Shown: positions 6,306 through 13,393 of the stretch, one piece after another | Layout of the letters: each line of letters opens with the position of its first letter | Numbering within the stretch: the first letter of the stretch is position 1 | Assembly (NCBI GenBank): GCA_003510215.1 | Contig: DOKQ01000131.1 | Coordinates: forward strand, 1 to 15,103 | DNA length: 15,103 nucleotides | Direction of reading: 5' to 3' | Origin: Erysipelotrichaceae bacterium | GTDB taxonomy: Bacteria; Bacillota_I; Bacilli_A; Erysipelotrichales; Erysipelotrichaceae | Translations under genes and position numbers: made by a program | Notes under the pieces: model-generated | The model's database searches: none | Seen by the model: the letters and a program-made list of their open reading frames with translations, nothing else | Told to the model about the DNA's origin: nothing

Positions 6306-8100
6306 CGTCCATGGATAGTACCGCCATAAATGCTTCTTGTGGAATTTCAACATTCCCAACTTGCTTCATGCGCTTCTTTCCTTCTTTTTGTTTTTCTAAT
6401 AATTTCTTTTTTCTACTGATATCCCCACCATAACATTTTGCCAAGACGTTCTTTCGCAAGGCCTTAATGTCGGATCGGGCAATAATCTTATGATTAAGGG
6501 CTGCCTGAACCGGAATCTCAAACTGCTGACGTGGAATCAGCGTTCTTAATTTCTCTGTAATAGCTTTCCCTCGCGCATACGCAAAGTCACGATGAACAAT
6601 GGTAGATAAGGCATCCACGACTTCCGCGTTCAGCAGAATATCCATTTTAACCAGTCTCGATTCAAGATATCCCAAAAATTCATAGTCAAATGATGCATAA
6701 CCGCGGGTTGAAGACTTTAGTCGATCAAAGAAGTCGAACACGATTTCTCCCAGTGGTAAATGATAAATCAGATGCATACGGGAAGCATCCACAGCGATCA
6801 TATCCTGATAGATCCCACGCTTCTTTTGTGCTAACTCCATAACGGCTCCCACATACTCTGTTGGAACCATAATGGTTGCCTTGACATACGGTTCTTCCAA
6901 GTGATCGATACGCTGTGACTCCGGTAGCAGTGATGGATTATCGACTTTAATCATCGAACCATCGGTAAGATATGCGTGATAGACTACCGAAGGTGCTGTC
7001 GCAATCAGCTGCAAGTTATATTCACGTTCAAGCCGTTCCTGAACCACATCCATATGCAGCAGTCCCAAAAATCCGCATCTAAAACCAAATCCTAATGCTT
7101 GTGAGGTTTCTGGCTCATACTTCAGCGCAGCATCATTCAGCTGCAATTTTTCAAGTGCCTCACGCAAATCGTTATATCGATTGGTTTCTACCGGATACAA
7201 TCCACAGAAAACCATCGAGTTTAGTATACGATATCCTGGAAGTGGTGATAATGCAGGGCGCTGCTGATGGGTAATGGTATCACCCACATGCACATCCTTA
7301 ACCGACTTGATTCCGGCCGCAATCCAGCCTACCTCTCCGCAGCTTAATGAACTCTTCTTCATTTCCTTTGGCGTACGGATACCAACTTCCACAACTTCAT
7401 AAACAGCTTTTGCCTGCATGAACTGAATTTTATCCCCTACTTTGACATTTCCTTCTTTGATGCGTACAAAGGCAATCACACCTCGATAAGGATCATAGTA
7501 AGAGTCAAAAACGAGTGCCTTCAGTGGTGCATCCGGATCACCTTGCGGTGGCGGAACCTGTCTTACAACAGCTTCAAGTACCTGTTCCACATTCAAACCG
7601 CTTTTTGCGCTGATCTGTGGTGCATCCTGAGCAGCCAGTCCAATCACATTTTCTATTTCATCAATAACTCTCTGAGGTTCAGCTGCAGGTAAATCAACTT
7701 TATTAATGACCGGAATTATCTCAAGATCATTGTCTAGAGCTAAATAGACATTGGCCAGTGTCTGGGCCTCAATCCCTTGAGCCGCATCAACCACAAGAAC
7801 AGCTCCTTCACAGGCTGCCAAGGATCGCGAGACTTCATAAGTAAAATCGACATGACCTGGAGTATCGATAAGGTGAAATACATACTCCTGATTGTCTTTC
7901 GCAGTATATTTCAATTGAACCGCATTCAACTTAATGGTAATGCCACGTTCTCTTTCGAGGTCCAAAGTGTCGAGGATTTGTGCCATCATGTCCCGATTTT
8001 CGACTGTTTTCGTCATTTCTAGAATACGGTCAGCCAAAGTTGACTTCCCGTGATCGATATGGGCAATAATGGAAAAATTTCGAATAAACTTTTGATTCAT
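6298..8100 (-). CDS. lepA: Elongation factor 4 (LepA), back-translocating GTPase
   Basis: The 600-residue protein has full LepA length. The GTPase domain shows G1 AHIDHGKST (13-21), G2 RGIT (52-55), G3 DTPGH (79-83) and G4 NKVD (133-136). It continues with domains II, III and V (GFRCGFLGLLHMDVVQERLERE in V) and the LepA-specific C-terminal domain with ALNHKIIARSDIKALRKNVLAKCYGGD and the basic KRMKQVGNVEIPQEAF end. EF4 acts on stalled or mistranslocated ribosomes and in ribosome assembly. The ATG at 8098-8100 has GGGAGG 5 bases upstream. The gene has its own extended -10 promoter and a terminator embedded in its stop codon. In many Firmicutes hemW directly follows lepA; here tpl and the mazG-like gene lie between. 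Confidence 0.98.
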   Translation of the reverse strand: MNQKFIRNFSIIAHIDHGKSTLADRILEMTKTVENRDMMAQILDTLDLERERGITIKLNAVQLKYTAKDNQEYVFHLIDTPGHVDFTYEVSRSLAACEGAVLVVDAAQGIEAQTLANVYLALDNDLEIIPVINKVDLPAAEPQRVIDEIENVIGLAAQDAPQISAKSGLNVEQVLEAVVRQVPPPQGDPDAPLKALVFDSYYDPYRGVIAFVRIKEGNVKVGDKIQFMQAKAVYEVVEVGIRTPKEMKKSSLSCGEVGWIAAGIKSVKDVHVGDTITHQQRPALSPLPGYRILNSMVFCGLYPVETNRYNDLREALEKLQLNDAALKYEPETSQALGFGFRCGFLGLLHMDVVQERLEREYNLQLIATAPSVVYHAYLTDGSMIKVDNPSLLPESQRIDHLEEPYVKATIMVPTEYVGAVMELAQKKRGIYQDMIAVDASRMHLIYHLPLGEIVFDFFDRLKSSTRGYASFDYEFLGYLESRLVKMDILLNAEVVDALSTIVHRDFAYARGKAITEKLRTLIPRQQFEIPVQAALNHKIIARSDIKALRKNVLAKCYGGDISRKKKLLEKQKEGKKRMKQVGNVEIPQEAFMAVLSMDDE

Positions 8101-8125
8101 AGGTTCCTCCCTTTAGAGCATTCAC

Positions 8126-8134
8126 ATTATAGCA
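8126..8134 (-). promoter_or_regulatory. Predicted extended -10 promoter of lepA
   Basis: The minus strand reads TGCTATAAT (TGn plus consensus TATAAT), with only T-rich terminator sequence at -35. The start would be near 8119, about 18 bases before the ATG. Confidence 0.6.
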
Positions 8135-8146
8135 AATAACCCAACT

Positions 8147-8172
8147 AAAAAAAAGTGCTTAACTAGCACTTT
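8147..8172 (-). terminator. Intrinsic terminator after the two-helix membrane protein gene
   Basis: On the minus strand, AAAGTGCT (8172-8165), loop AGTTA and AGCACTTT (8159-8152) precede eight T residues. The stop codon (8159-8161) and the last codons lie within the hairpin. Confidence 0.87.
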
Positions 8173-8755
8173 CGAGTTGTATTGTCATATTCACTGACTC
8201 ATCATAGAAGAAATAACTGCCCGCATCTTCAAATAAGTGGACTGTGTGCTCAACATTATCGATAACCAAGCGGTAAATAGCCATCGATTGGATTCGTGTT
8301 TGTTCAACTACCTGACCGAACTTGTACGATGACATGATTTGCTTGATGGTTGCGGCAGAGGCTTCATCTTCATAAACTAATGTCGCTGTTGCCAAAAGAT
8401 CGGATACCAATACTGAGCTCTGGTAATCATTGCCTCTAACATAAGCTTCAACGACACCTTCACCACTCATCTTATTGTCCTGATTAAATGATGAAACTGT
8501 TGCACGATACCAATCCGCTGTGGCCTCATTGGTTGTCTGACTCAAATCAAGGAAGGTTGGTGATGTGGTTAAAGTGAAAGCAAAAATCATAACAAGCACG
8601 AGTGACAACTGCGCCTGCATGGGCTTAAGAATTTGATACCTGACTGACTCACCTTTAAATGTAGCCAATTTTCTTTGCCAAAGCATGCTACGAATGATCA
8701 TAGTCATCATCCAAATCATGACAATAAGCAATCCTAACTGAATGATTTCCTTCAT
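8159..8755 (-). CDS. Membrane protein of unknown function, partner of LytTR regulator
   Basis: I do not recognise the family. The 198-residue protein has two hydrophobic helices (about residues 5-22 and 49-65) joined by a basic loop (RSMLWQRKLATFKGESVRYQ), which by the positive-inside rule should be cytoplasmic. A hydrophilic domain of about 130 residues (66-198), rich in Ser/Thr/Asp and without cysteines, would then face outside. It starts 4 bases after the stop of the LytTR gene, with its ribosome binding site (AGGAAG) in that gene's last codons, so the two are co-expressed. LytTR regulators in streptococci (HdrR, BrsR) are held inactive by a membrane protein encoded just downstream. By analogy this could be the inhibitor or sensor. 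The usual DUF3021 partner has more helices and no such external domain, so it is not that. Confidence 0.75.
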   Translation of the reverse strand: MKEIIQLGLLIVMIWMMTMIIRSMLWQRKLATFKGESVRYQILKPMQAQLSLVLVMIFAFTLTTSPTFLDLSQTTNEATADWYRATVSSFNQDNKMSGEGVVEAYVRGNDYQSSVLVSDLLATATLVYEDEASAATIKQIMSSYKFGQVVEQTRIQSMAIYRLVIDNVEHTVHLFEDAGSYFFYDESVNMTIQLESAS

Positions 8756-8759
8756 AACC

Positions 8760-9287
8760 TCACTTCCTTTCGTTGAAATAGTGTTTAAATGTTTTTGTAT
8801 AACTGCGATTCACTTCCACAGTCTTCTTATGACTCATAGTTAAGACCAATTTACCATTGAATCCTGAATAGATACTTTCAATATGTGCTGTATTAATAAT
8901 CATGGATTTGGATATCCGAATAAAACCTTCAGATTGCAACTCTTCTTCCAGCTGATATAGCTTAAGATTCAGATGGAACTCACCTTTACTCAAGGTTGCA
9001 ATCACATCATTCCCAAAGGATTCAATGTGGATGATGTCAAAGAGGTTGAGCAATGATTCACCCCGGGGGTTTCTGCCCAGAAGCTGAATACCACTGAAGC
9101 GTTTGTAATGTTCGAGCCAGACAACGACATCCTCAAGTTTTTGCGCATCCACAATCAGATTGATTGCATCATCCTCGGCATCCTGCGGGCTAGATGAAAC
9201 CACGATGTCCAAATTGATGGAATCGTCCAGTTTAAGTCGCTGTCGGATCTGCTCCTTGATTGGGGATGAAAACTTGATTTTAATCAC
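8760..9287 (-). CDS. LytTR-domain DNA-binding regulator
   Basis: The 175-residue protein ends in a LytTR DNA-binding domain (about residues 80-172): IIHIESFGNDVIATL, then EELQSEGFIRISKSMIINTAHIESI, then VEVNRSYTKTFKHYF. These are the family's RxxKSxIxN and VxRSY-type features, here with Asn before the Arg. The N-terminal ~75 residues are short and do not look like a phospho-receiver domain, so it is not a classical LytR/AgrA response regulator. It resembles the stand-alone LytTR regulators controlled by a membrane partner. The start is GTG (9285-9287), with AGGAGG 7 bases upstream. The membrane protein follows after 4 bases. Target genes are unknown; self-activation is common in this class but was not demonstrated here. 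Confidence 0.87.
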   Translation of the reverse strand: MIKIKFSSPIKEQIRQRLKLDDSINLDIVVSSSPQDAEDDAINLIVDAQKLEDVVVWLEHYKRFSGIQLLGRNPRGESLLNLFDIIHIESFGNDVIATLSKGEFHLNLKLYQLEEELQSEGFIRISKSMIINTAHIESIYSGFNGKLVLTMSHKKTVEVNRSYTKTFKHYFNERK

Positions 9288-9316
9288 TTGAAGGCCTCCT
9301 GTGGGTCTTCACCCAT

Positions 9317-9344
9317 ATTCTACGCTATTTTTATACTACATCAA
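9317..9344 (-). promoter_or_regulatory. Predicted promoter of the LytTR pair
   Basis: On the minus strand, TTGATG (9339-9344) and TAGAAT (9317-9322) are 16 bases apart. No terminator is visible between the preceding ECF gene and this promoter, so read-through from fmt is possible too. Confidence 0.4.
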
Positions 9345-9354
9345 TCAAGATTGA
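9341..9354. repeat. Perfect inverted repeat at the LytTR promoter
   Basis: TCAATC-AA-GATTGA is a 6-2-6 palindrome overlapping the predicted -35 box. No T tract follows, so it is a poor terminator and a better operator candidate. The binding protein is unknown. Confidence 0.45.
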
Positions 9355-9364
9355 ATAAGTTGCC

Positions 9365-9853
9365 TTAATCCTTAAATAACTTACTCATATGACGAATCAT
9401 CATGGTAGATAAACTTATGGCAATGATAGCACTGCCTACACCCTGAAATACATTGTAACTCATCGAAGGAATCAACTGATACCAACTTTGAAACAAAAAT
9501 ACATCTGTTAATCCATACATCACAACAATCCAGGTTCCAGCAGCCACAAAGGGCAACACTTTGCGGAACTTTTTCGTGTGATGATAAAGGTAGTAGACAA
9601 TCGCTCCCTCTAACCCTTTAATAAAAAAAGTAAAAAGAGCATATTGGGAGTACCCCAAGGCAAAATCTGCCATCATACTGCCAACACCTCCAATAAACAT
9701 CGTCATAGGCAGTGGCAATGTAATAGCCATAAGCATAATCAAAGCATCACCAATATTTAAAAATCCAAATGGTATGGGTATACTAATCATTGTCACTACA
9801 AAAACCATAGCCGTAAATAAGGCTGTGATAATCATTTTCTTTGTTTTAGTCAT
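9365..9853 (-). CDS. ECF transporter S component (substrate-binding membrane subunit)
   Basis: The 162-residue hydrophobic protein has about five to six membrane helices. It matches the S-component pattern of energy-coupling-factor vitamin transporters: an N-terminal helix with ALFTAMVFVV carrying small residues for docking to EcfT, then IPIPFGFLNIGDALIMLMA, a glycine-rich helix with a following Asp (GGVGSMMADFALGY), and FFIKGLEGAIVYYLY. S components bind a vitamin or precursor and pair with a shared EcfA/EcfA'/EcfT module, which is not in this window. The substrate cannot be assigned. The ATG overlaps the fmt stop by 4 bases (ATGA), so it is translated from the fmt message. A functional tie to formylation is not evident, though a folate-type substrate would fit the formyl donor used by Fmt; that is speculation. 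Confidence 0.85.
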   Translation of the reverse strand: MTKTKKMIITALFTAMVFVVTMISIPIPFGFLNIGDALIMLMAITLPLPMTMFIGGVGSMMADFALGYSQYALFTFFIKGLEGAIVYYLYHHTKKFRKVLPFVAAGTWIVVMYGLTDVFLFQSWYQLIPSMSYNVFQGVGSAIIAISLSTMMIRHMSKLFKD

Positions 9854-10785
9854 ACATCAATCTCCTTCTTCTCCCAAGTACGCCCAATCCCACGGTAAAA
9901 CTCTGCAGCAGATTGACGCTTCTTCCCTTCTAATTGTACTTCAAGCAAATGTAGAAAACCACCTGGAACGGCCATTACAAATGCATCATCAACCAGATTC
10001 GTGAATGTGACTTTCGTATATGAGTGCTCTTTCGGTTCATATCTCAACTTATAAATCTTGAATTTCTTCCCATCGACTATCATATACGCTCCAGGCCAAC
10101 TGCTTAATCCGCGAATCTGATTGTATATCGCTTCACCCTGCTGATCAAATCGTATCACTTCGTCTTTAGGTTGAATATTGAAAGCATAGGTTACCTTGGA
10201 TTCATCCTGTTCGATAAATTCAGCACGTTTTTCCCAAACAGCTGGTAAATGTGTAAGTATCGCCTTTTTTGCTACTTCCATTAATCGATCATGGACAGTT
10301 TCAGTTGTGTCAAGCATACTAATTGGACACATTTCTTGTGCAAAATAGGGACCAGCATCCATTTTCATGACAGTCTTCATCAGTGTCACACCTGTTTGTG
10401 TATCTCCTGCCATCACACTGGCATGAATGGGTGCTCCACCACGATACTTTGGCAATAAAGATGCGTGTATATTGATACATCCGAACTCAGGTACATCAAG
10501 AAGTGGTCGAGGAAGCATCTGTCCATACGCACATGTGACGATAAGATCCGGGTGAAAACTTAAAATTTCATCGACAGATTCCTTGATTTTTACAGGCTGC
10601 AACACTGGAATATTGTGCTTTAAAGCAAGGGATTTAACCGGAGTCATTCGAAGCTGTTTATGACGCCCTACCGGCTTATCCGGCTGGCTCACCACGGCGA
10701 CGACCTCAAGATTGAGTTGCAATAAAGCCTCAAGTGCTGCTGTTGCAAAGTCTGGGGTACCCATAAAGATTACTTTTGGTTTCAT
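9850..10785 (-). CDS. fmt: Methionyl-tRNA formyltransferase
   Basis: The 311-residue enzyme transfers a formyl group from 10-formyltetrahydrofolate to Met-tRNA(fMet) for translation initiation. The N-terminal Rossmann-like domain starts VIFMGTPDFA. The catalytic triad is N105, H107 and D143, within CINIHASLLPKYRGGAPI and MKMDAGP. The SLLPKYRGGAPI loop is the family signature. The C-terminal part (about 205-311, including FNIQPKDEVIRFDQ and IRGLSSWPGAY) is the OB-like tRNA-binding domain. The ATG at 10783-10785 follows AAGGAAG. No peptide deformylase gene lies upstream, unlike many def-fmt operons; instead fmt starts its own unit, divergent from rpsT, and is coupled to the ECF gene. Confidence 0.97.
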   Translation of the reverse strand: MKPKVIFMGTPDFATAALEALLQLNLEVVAVVSQPDKPVGRHKQLRMTPVKSLALKHNIPVLQPVKIKESVDEILSFHPDLIVTCAYGQMLPRPLLDVPEFGCINIHASLLPKYRGGAPIHASVMAGDTQTGVTLMKTVMKMDAGPYFAQEMCPISMLDTTETVHDRLMEVAKKAILTHLPAVWEKRAEFIEQDESKVTYAFNIQPKDEVIRFDQQGEAIYNQIRGLSSWPGAYMIVDGKKFKIYKLRYEPKEHSYTKVTFTNLVDDAFVMAVPGGFLHLLEVQLEGKKRQSAAEFYRGIGRTWEKKEIDV

Positions 10786-10806
10786 AACATCTTCCTTTCC
10801 GACGGT

Positions 10807-10815
10807 ATTATATCA
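10807..10815 (-). promoter_or_regulatory. Predicted extended -10 promoter of fmt
   Basis: The minus strand reads TGATATAAT (TGn plus TATAAT). The -35 region is weak (GCTTCA at 17 bases). The -10 lies about 21 bases before the ATG. Confidence 0.6.
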
Positions 10816-10825
10816 CATTTTGTGA
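10813..10825. repeat. Palindrome in the fmt promoter spacer
   Basis: TCACA-TTT-TGTGA is a perfect 5-3-5 inverted repeat just upstream of the fmt -10, sharing its TGn bases. It is a candidate operator; no regulator is identified. Confidence 0.4.
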
Positions 10826-10855
10826 AATTTGAAGCAGAGAGTGACAAGTGTTTGG

Positions 10856-10884
10856 TTGCAATTTGAACTTTGCTCTGCTATAAT
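10856..10884 (+). promoter_or_regulatory. Predicted rpsT promoter
   Basis: TTGCAA (10856-10861) and TATAAT (10879-10884) are 17 bases apart, and TGC precedes the -10 (extended). This is the strongest promoter-like sequence in the window, as expected for a ribosomal protein gene. Confidence 0.75.
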
Positions 10885-10912
10885 TTGTAAGCAATATTCA
10901 AGGAGGTGCAAG

Positions 10913-11173
10913 ATGCCAAACATCAAGAGTCAAAAGAAACGTTCTTTAACTAACTTAAAACGTGCTGCAGCAACAACAAGCGAGAAGTCAGCATTGAAAA
11001 CTCAAATGAAGAAAGTTCTAGCTGCGATCAAAGCTCAAGACAAAGACGCTGCTACAGAAGGTTATGTCTTATTAAACTCACTTTTAGATAAAGCAGTGAC
11101 AAGTGGAATTTTCCATAAGAACTATGCTTCTCGTCAAAAAGCCCGTTTCAGCAAACATATCAATTCATTATAA
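10913..11173 (+). CDS. rpsT: 30S ribosomal protein S20
   Basis: The 86-residue basic helical protein starts MPNIKSQKKRSLTNLKRAAA and has the S20 pattern, including LLDKAVTSGIFHKNYASRQKARFSKHI near the end. S20 binds the 5' and 3'-minor domains of 16S rRNA in the small subunit. The start is the ATG at 10913-10915, with AAGGAGGTG from 10900. A longer frame opening at 10829 would add 28 residues encoded by the promoter itself and is rejected. The gene is transcribed alone on the plus strand, divergent from fmt and convergent with the comEC-holA-serine dehydratase unit. Closeness of rpsT to holA is common in Firmicutes. Confidence 0.97.
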   Translation: MPNIKSQKKRSLTNLKRAAATTSEKSALKTQMKKVLAAIKAQDKDAATEGYVLLNSLLDKAVTSGIFHKNYASRQKARFSKHINSL

Positions 11174-11175
11174 GA

Positions 11176-11204
11176 AACATCAGCTCGAAGCTGATGTTTT
11201 TTTA
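11176..11204. terminator. Shared intrinsic terminator between rpsT and the serine dehydratase gene
   Basis: AACATCAGCT (11176-11185), CGA, AGCTGATGTT (11189-11198) form a 10-base-pair stem, followed on the plus strand by T residues to 11203. On the minus strand it is followed by TTTCTTAT, so it can probably stop both convergent units. Confidence 0.85.
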
Positions 11205-12425
11205 TTATTCCGGAAGTTCCCAGGTACATTCAGTTGCCAAACCACCTAAGGAGGTTTCCTTAAGTTCAAGAGCAATCTTTTCACCTGTATAATTCATGGT
11301 TCTTACGACCGTATCAAAATTGACTCGATTCCCCTTGATGGCACCGATGGTCTTTGCCATAAACGCAGCATCCACTGCACGTAATACTGCCGCACCATTT
11401 CGTTCAATGCACGGAATAATCACATAACCACCCACAGGATCACACGTTAACCCGAGATGGTGTTCCATGCCAATTTCAGCCGCATACTCGATAATTTTCA
11501 GATTCGCACCTTCAAGCTGTGCCATTGCTGCTGCAGCCATTGCACAAGCCACGCCAATTTCAGCCTGACATCCACCGACAGCACCTGAAATGGTTGCATT
11601 TGTTTTAACGATGTTTCCAATAACACCAGCAGTCGCAAGTGCTTGAATCAGCTGTTGTCTTGAATACCCCAAATCGGTATAACAATGATACATTAAAGCC
11701 GCAAGAACTCCACTGGCACCCAAAGTTGGTGCAGTAACAACACGACCACCACTGGCATTTTCCTCATTATTGGCATAGGCATAGGCAAGGAGCCGGAGGC
11801 GGTTTTTAGCCGCAATCTCATCCATCGCAGATGCCTTGAGGTACATTGATTTGGCGACACGTTCCATTTTAAGTCGACCCGGAAGTAATCCTGTCGTATC
11901 CAGCCCACGTCGAACCGCCGACATCATTTCATTAAGAATTAACGAAAGGTATTCGGGTAGATCAGGTTCCCGATCAAATGCATACTGATAGAACGTCCAC
12001 TGATTTTTTTGGCAGACATCAATGATTTCCAGCAGATTCTTTTCTTCATACACCTGTTTCTGAAAATCAAACCCTTCATTTAAAATGGTAATGCTTCCAC
12101 CGCCAATGGAGTACACAACCCACTCGAGCATCAGCTGATCTTGCTCATCATAAGCAGAAATCGTCAATCCATTGGGAAAATCATATGGCCAGGTAAGCTT
12201 GAAACTTACCTCTGCTTCTATCGGTGCAAATGTATCTATAATAACCTTATCTGTATAATGTCCTTTTCCTGTCAGGGATAAAGAACCATACAAAGAAACA
12301 GCGACTCTTGAAATCGGCTGATCTTTGAGTTTTTCTAAAAAGAGTAAGCACGCCCGTTGGGGTGCCAATGTATGAGAACTGGATGGACCAGGACCTGCTT
12401 TATATAATTCACGAATTGCTTCCAT
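11205..12425 (-). CDS. L-serine dehydratase (L-serine ammonia-lyase), iron-sulfur type, single chain
   Basis: The enzyme converts L-serine to pyruvate and ammonia with a 4Fe-4S cluster. The 406 residues join both domains in one chain: an N-terminal beta domain starting with the GPSSSHT motif (residues 13-19) and a C-terminal alpha (catalytic) domain. Cysteines C286, C328 and C339 are spaced 42 and 11 apart, the same spacing I recall for the cluster ligands of the Legionella enzyme, within GGCQAEIG and LGLTCDPVGGYVIIPCIERN. C400 near the C-terminus might act as a fourth, tail ligand (inference). The chosen ATG (12423-12425) has GAGGTG 5 bases upstream, overlapping the holA stop; a TTG at 12444-12446 is unsupported. 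It follows holA after a 4-base gap, an unusual place for a catabolic gene. It is shorter than the ~454 residues of the E. coli enzyme. Confidence 0.93.
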   Translation of the reverse strand: MEAIRELYKAGPGPSSSHTLAPQRACLLFLEKLKDQPISRVAVSLYGSLSLTGKGHYTDKVIIDTFAPIEAEVSFKLTWPYDFPNGLTISAYDEQDQLMLEWVVYSIGGGSITILNEGFDFQKQVYEEKNLLEIIDVCQKNQWTFYQYAFDREPDLPEYLSLILNEMMSAVRRGLDTTGLLPGRLKMERVAKSMYLKASAMDEIAAKNRLRLLAYAYANNEENASGGRVVTAPTLGASGVLAALMYHCYTDLGYSRQQLIQALATAGVIGNIVKTNATISGAVGGCQAEIGVACAMAAAAMAQLEGANLKIIEYAAEIGMEHHLGLTCDPVGGYVIIPCIERNGAAVLRAVDAAFMAKTIGAIKGNRVNFDTVVRTMNYTGEKIALELKETSLGGLATECTWELPE

Positions 12426-12429
12426 TGTT

Positions 12430-13389
12430 TCACCTCGTTGCTTCAATCATAAATAACTCAAACCCAAACTTTTTATCTACTTTTCCGCTTTTAATCTGCT
12501 GATCCAGACTTGCTAAATGCTCAAGTAAATCCACGATGCGCTCAACGCTGCTACCCTTGGCATATTCGATTGCCTTACTTAAGACAAAATCATTTTCATT
12601 CAATCGCTCTCGAATTTCAAATGATGACAAGCGTTCGCGCTGTAAAAGCAACACCTGAAACATGAGTCGTAACTGCCAGGCAATGGATGGAATCAGAGCT
12701 ACCGGATCATGCTTCAATGTTTGCAAATCACCGTAGATATGTAATGCTTTCTTAAGATTTTTTGATACAATCGCTTTCGATAACTCAAAAACATTTTCTT
12801 CAAGCGGAACAGAAAGAAGTAGTGACATCGTTTTCTGATCCAACTTCTGCGGATAATTTGCCAGTTTATCCAGTTCATTGAGACATGGTGTCATCTGTTT
12901 CGGTAAACGATACATCAGCTGCTCAAAGGTAGCAGAATCCATACTCATGTTACGTAAATCACATTGCCTCTGAACAAACTTCCTAAATTCATTGGGTGAT
13001 AATCCACTTACCTGAATCAATTTACCCTTAACCAAAAGTGGTTTCACGATTTTTAGACGCTGATCAATCTTATTTGCTTCAACCATAACGATAAGAATGA
13101 CTTCCTTTGGAAGTTGTTCAATCATATGTGTCCACTGTTTCAATTGAGCCTCACTCATGGTCGATGCATTTACAAATCCTGGCGGATGCATCAGTTCAAT
13201 GACTTTAATGTCACTGAAAAAAGAGATGGTTAAAATTTCTTCAAACACCTCGTCCCACTTAAAATCTGTCGAACTTCCATCCATGACGACCGGATCAACA
13301 TCTTTCGCAAAGGGAGCCTGAGTTTCCAGCCATTTTTTTGCGTGTTGCTTCAATAAAAAACGATCGTTACCAACGATTAAAACATTCAT
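12430..13389 (-). CDS. holA: DNA polymerase III subunit delta (clamp loader)
   Basis: The 319 residues fit HolA length. It opens with the typical MNVLIVGNDRFLLKQHAKKW, a degenerate nucleotide-binding fold lacking a P-loop. It continues with EEILTISFFSDIKVIELMHP and a helical collar domain towards the end (PLEENVFELSKAIVSKNLKKAL, AIEYAKGSSVERIVDLLEHLASLDQQIKSGK). Delta is the wrench that opens the beta sliding clamp during replication. The ATG at 13387-13389 follows AGGTGAT, whose TGA is the stop of comEC, leaving a 4-base gap. The comEC-holA order is classic for Firmicutes. The stop of holA is built the same way into the ribosome binding site of the next gene. Confidence 0.95.
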   Translation of the reverse strand: MNVLIVGNDRFLLKQHAKKWLETQAPFAKDVDPVVMDGSSTDFKWDEVFEEILTISFFSDIKVIELMHPPGFVNASTMSEAQLKQWTHMIEQLPKEVILIVMVEANKIDQRLKIVKPLLVKGKLIQVSGLSPNEFRKFVQRQCDLRNMSMDSATFEQLMYRLPKQMTPCLNELDKLANYPQKLDQKTMSLLLSVPLEENVFELSKAIVSKNLKKALHIYGDLQTLKHDPVALIPSIAWQLRLMFQVLLLQRERLSSFEIRERLNENDFVLSKAIEYAKGSSVERIVDLLEHLASLDQQIKSGKVDKKFGFELFMIEATR

Positions 13390-13393
13390 CTTA

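Noticed and set aside
9302..9315. Small hairpin TGGGT-CTTC-ACCCA beside the LytTR ribosome binding site as a riboswitch-like element
   Set aside because: The predicted transcription start falls inside it, and the 5-base-pair stem is too small to argue for regulation.
10829..10912. Longer N-terminus for S20 starting at 10829
   Set aside because: It would encode the promoter region; the ATG at 10913 has a strong ribosome binding site and the standard S20 start MPNIKSQ.
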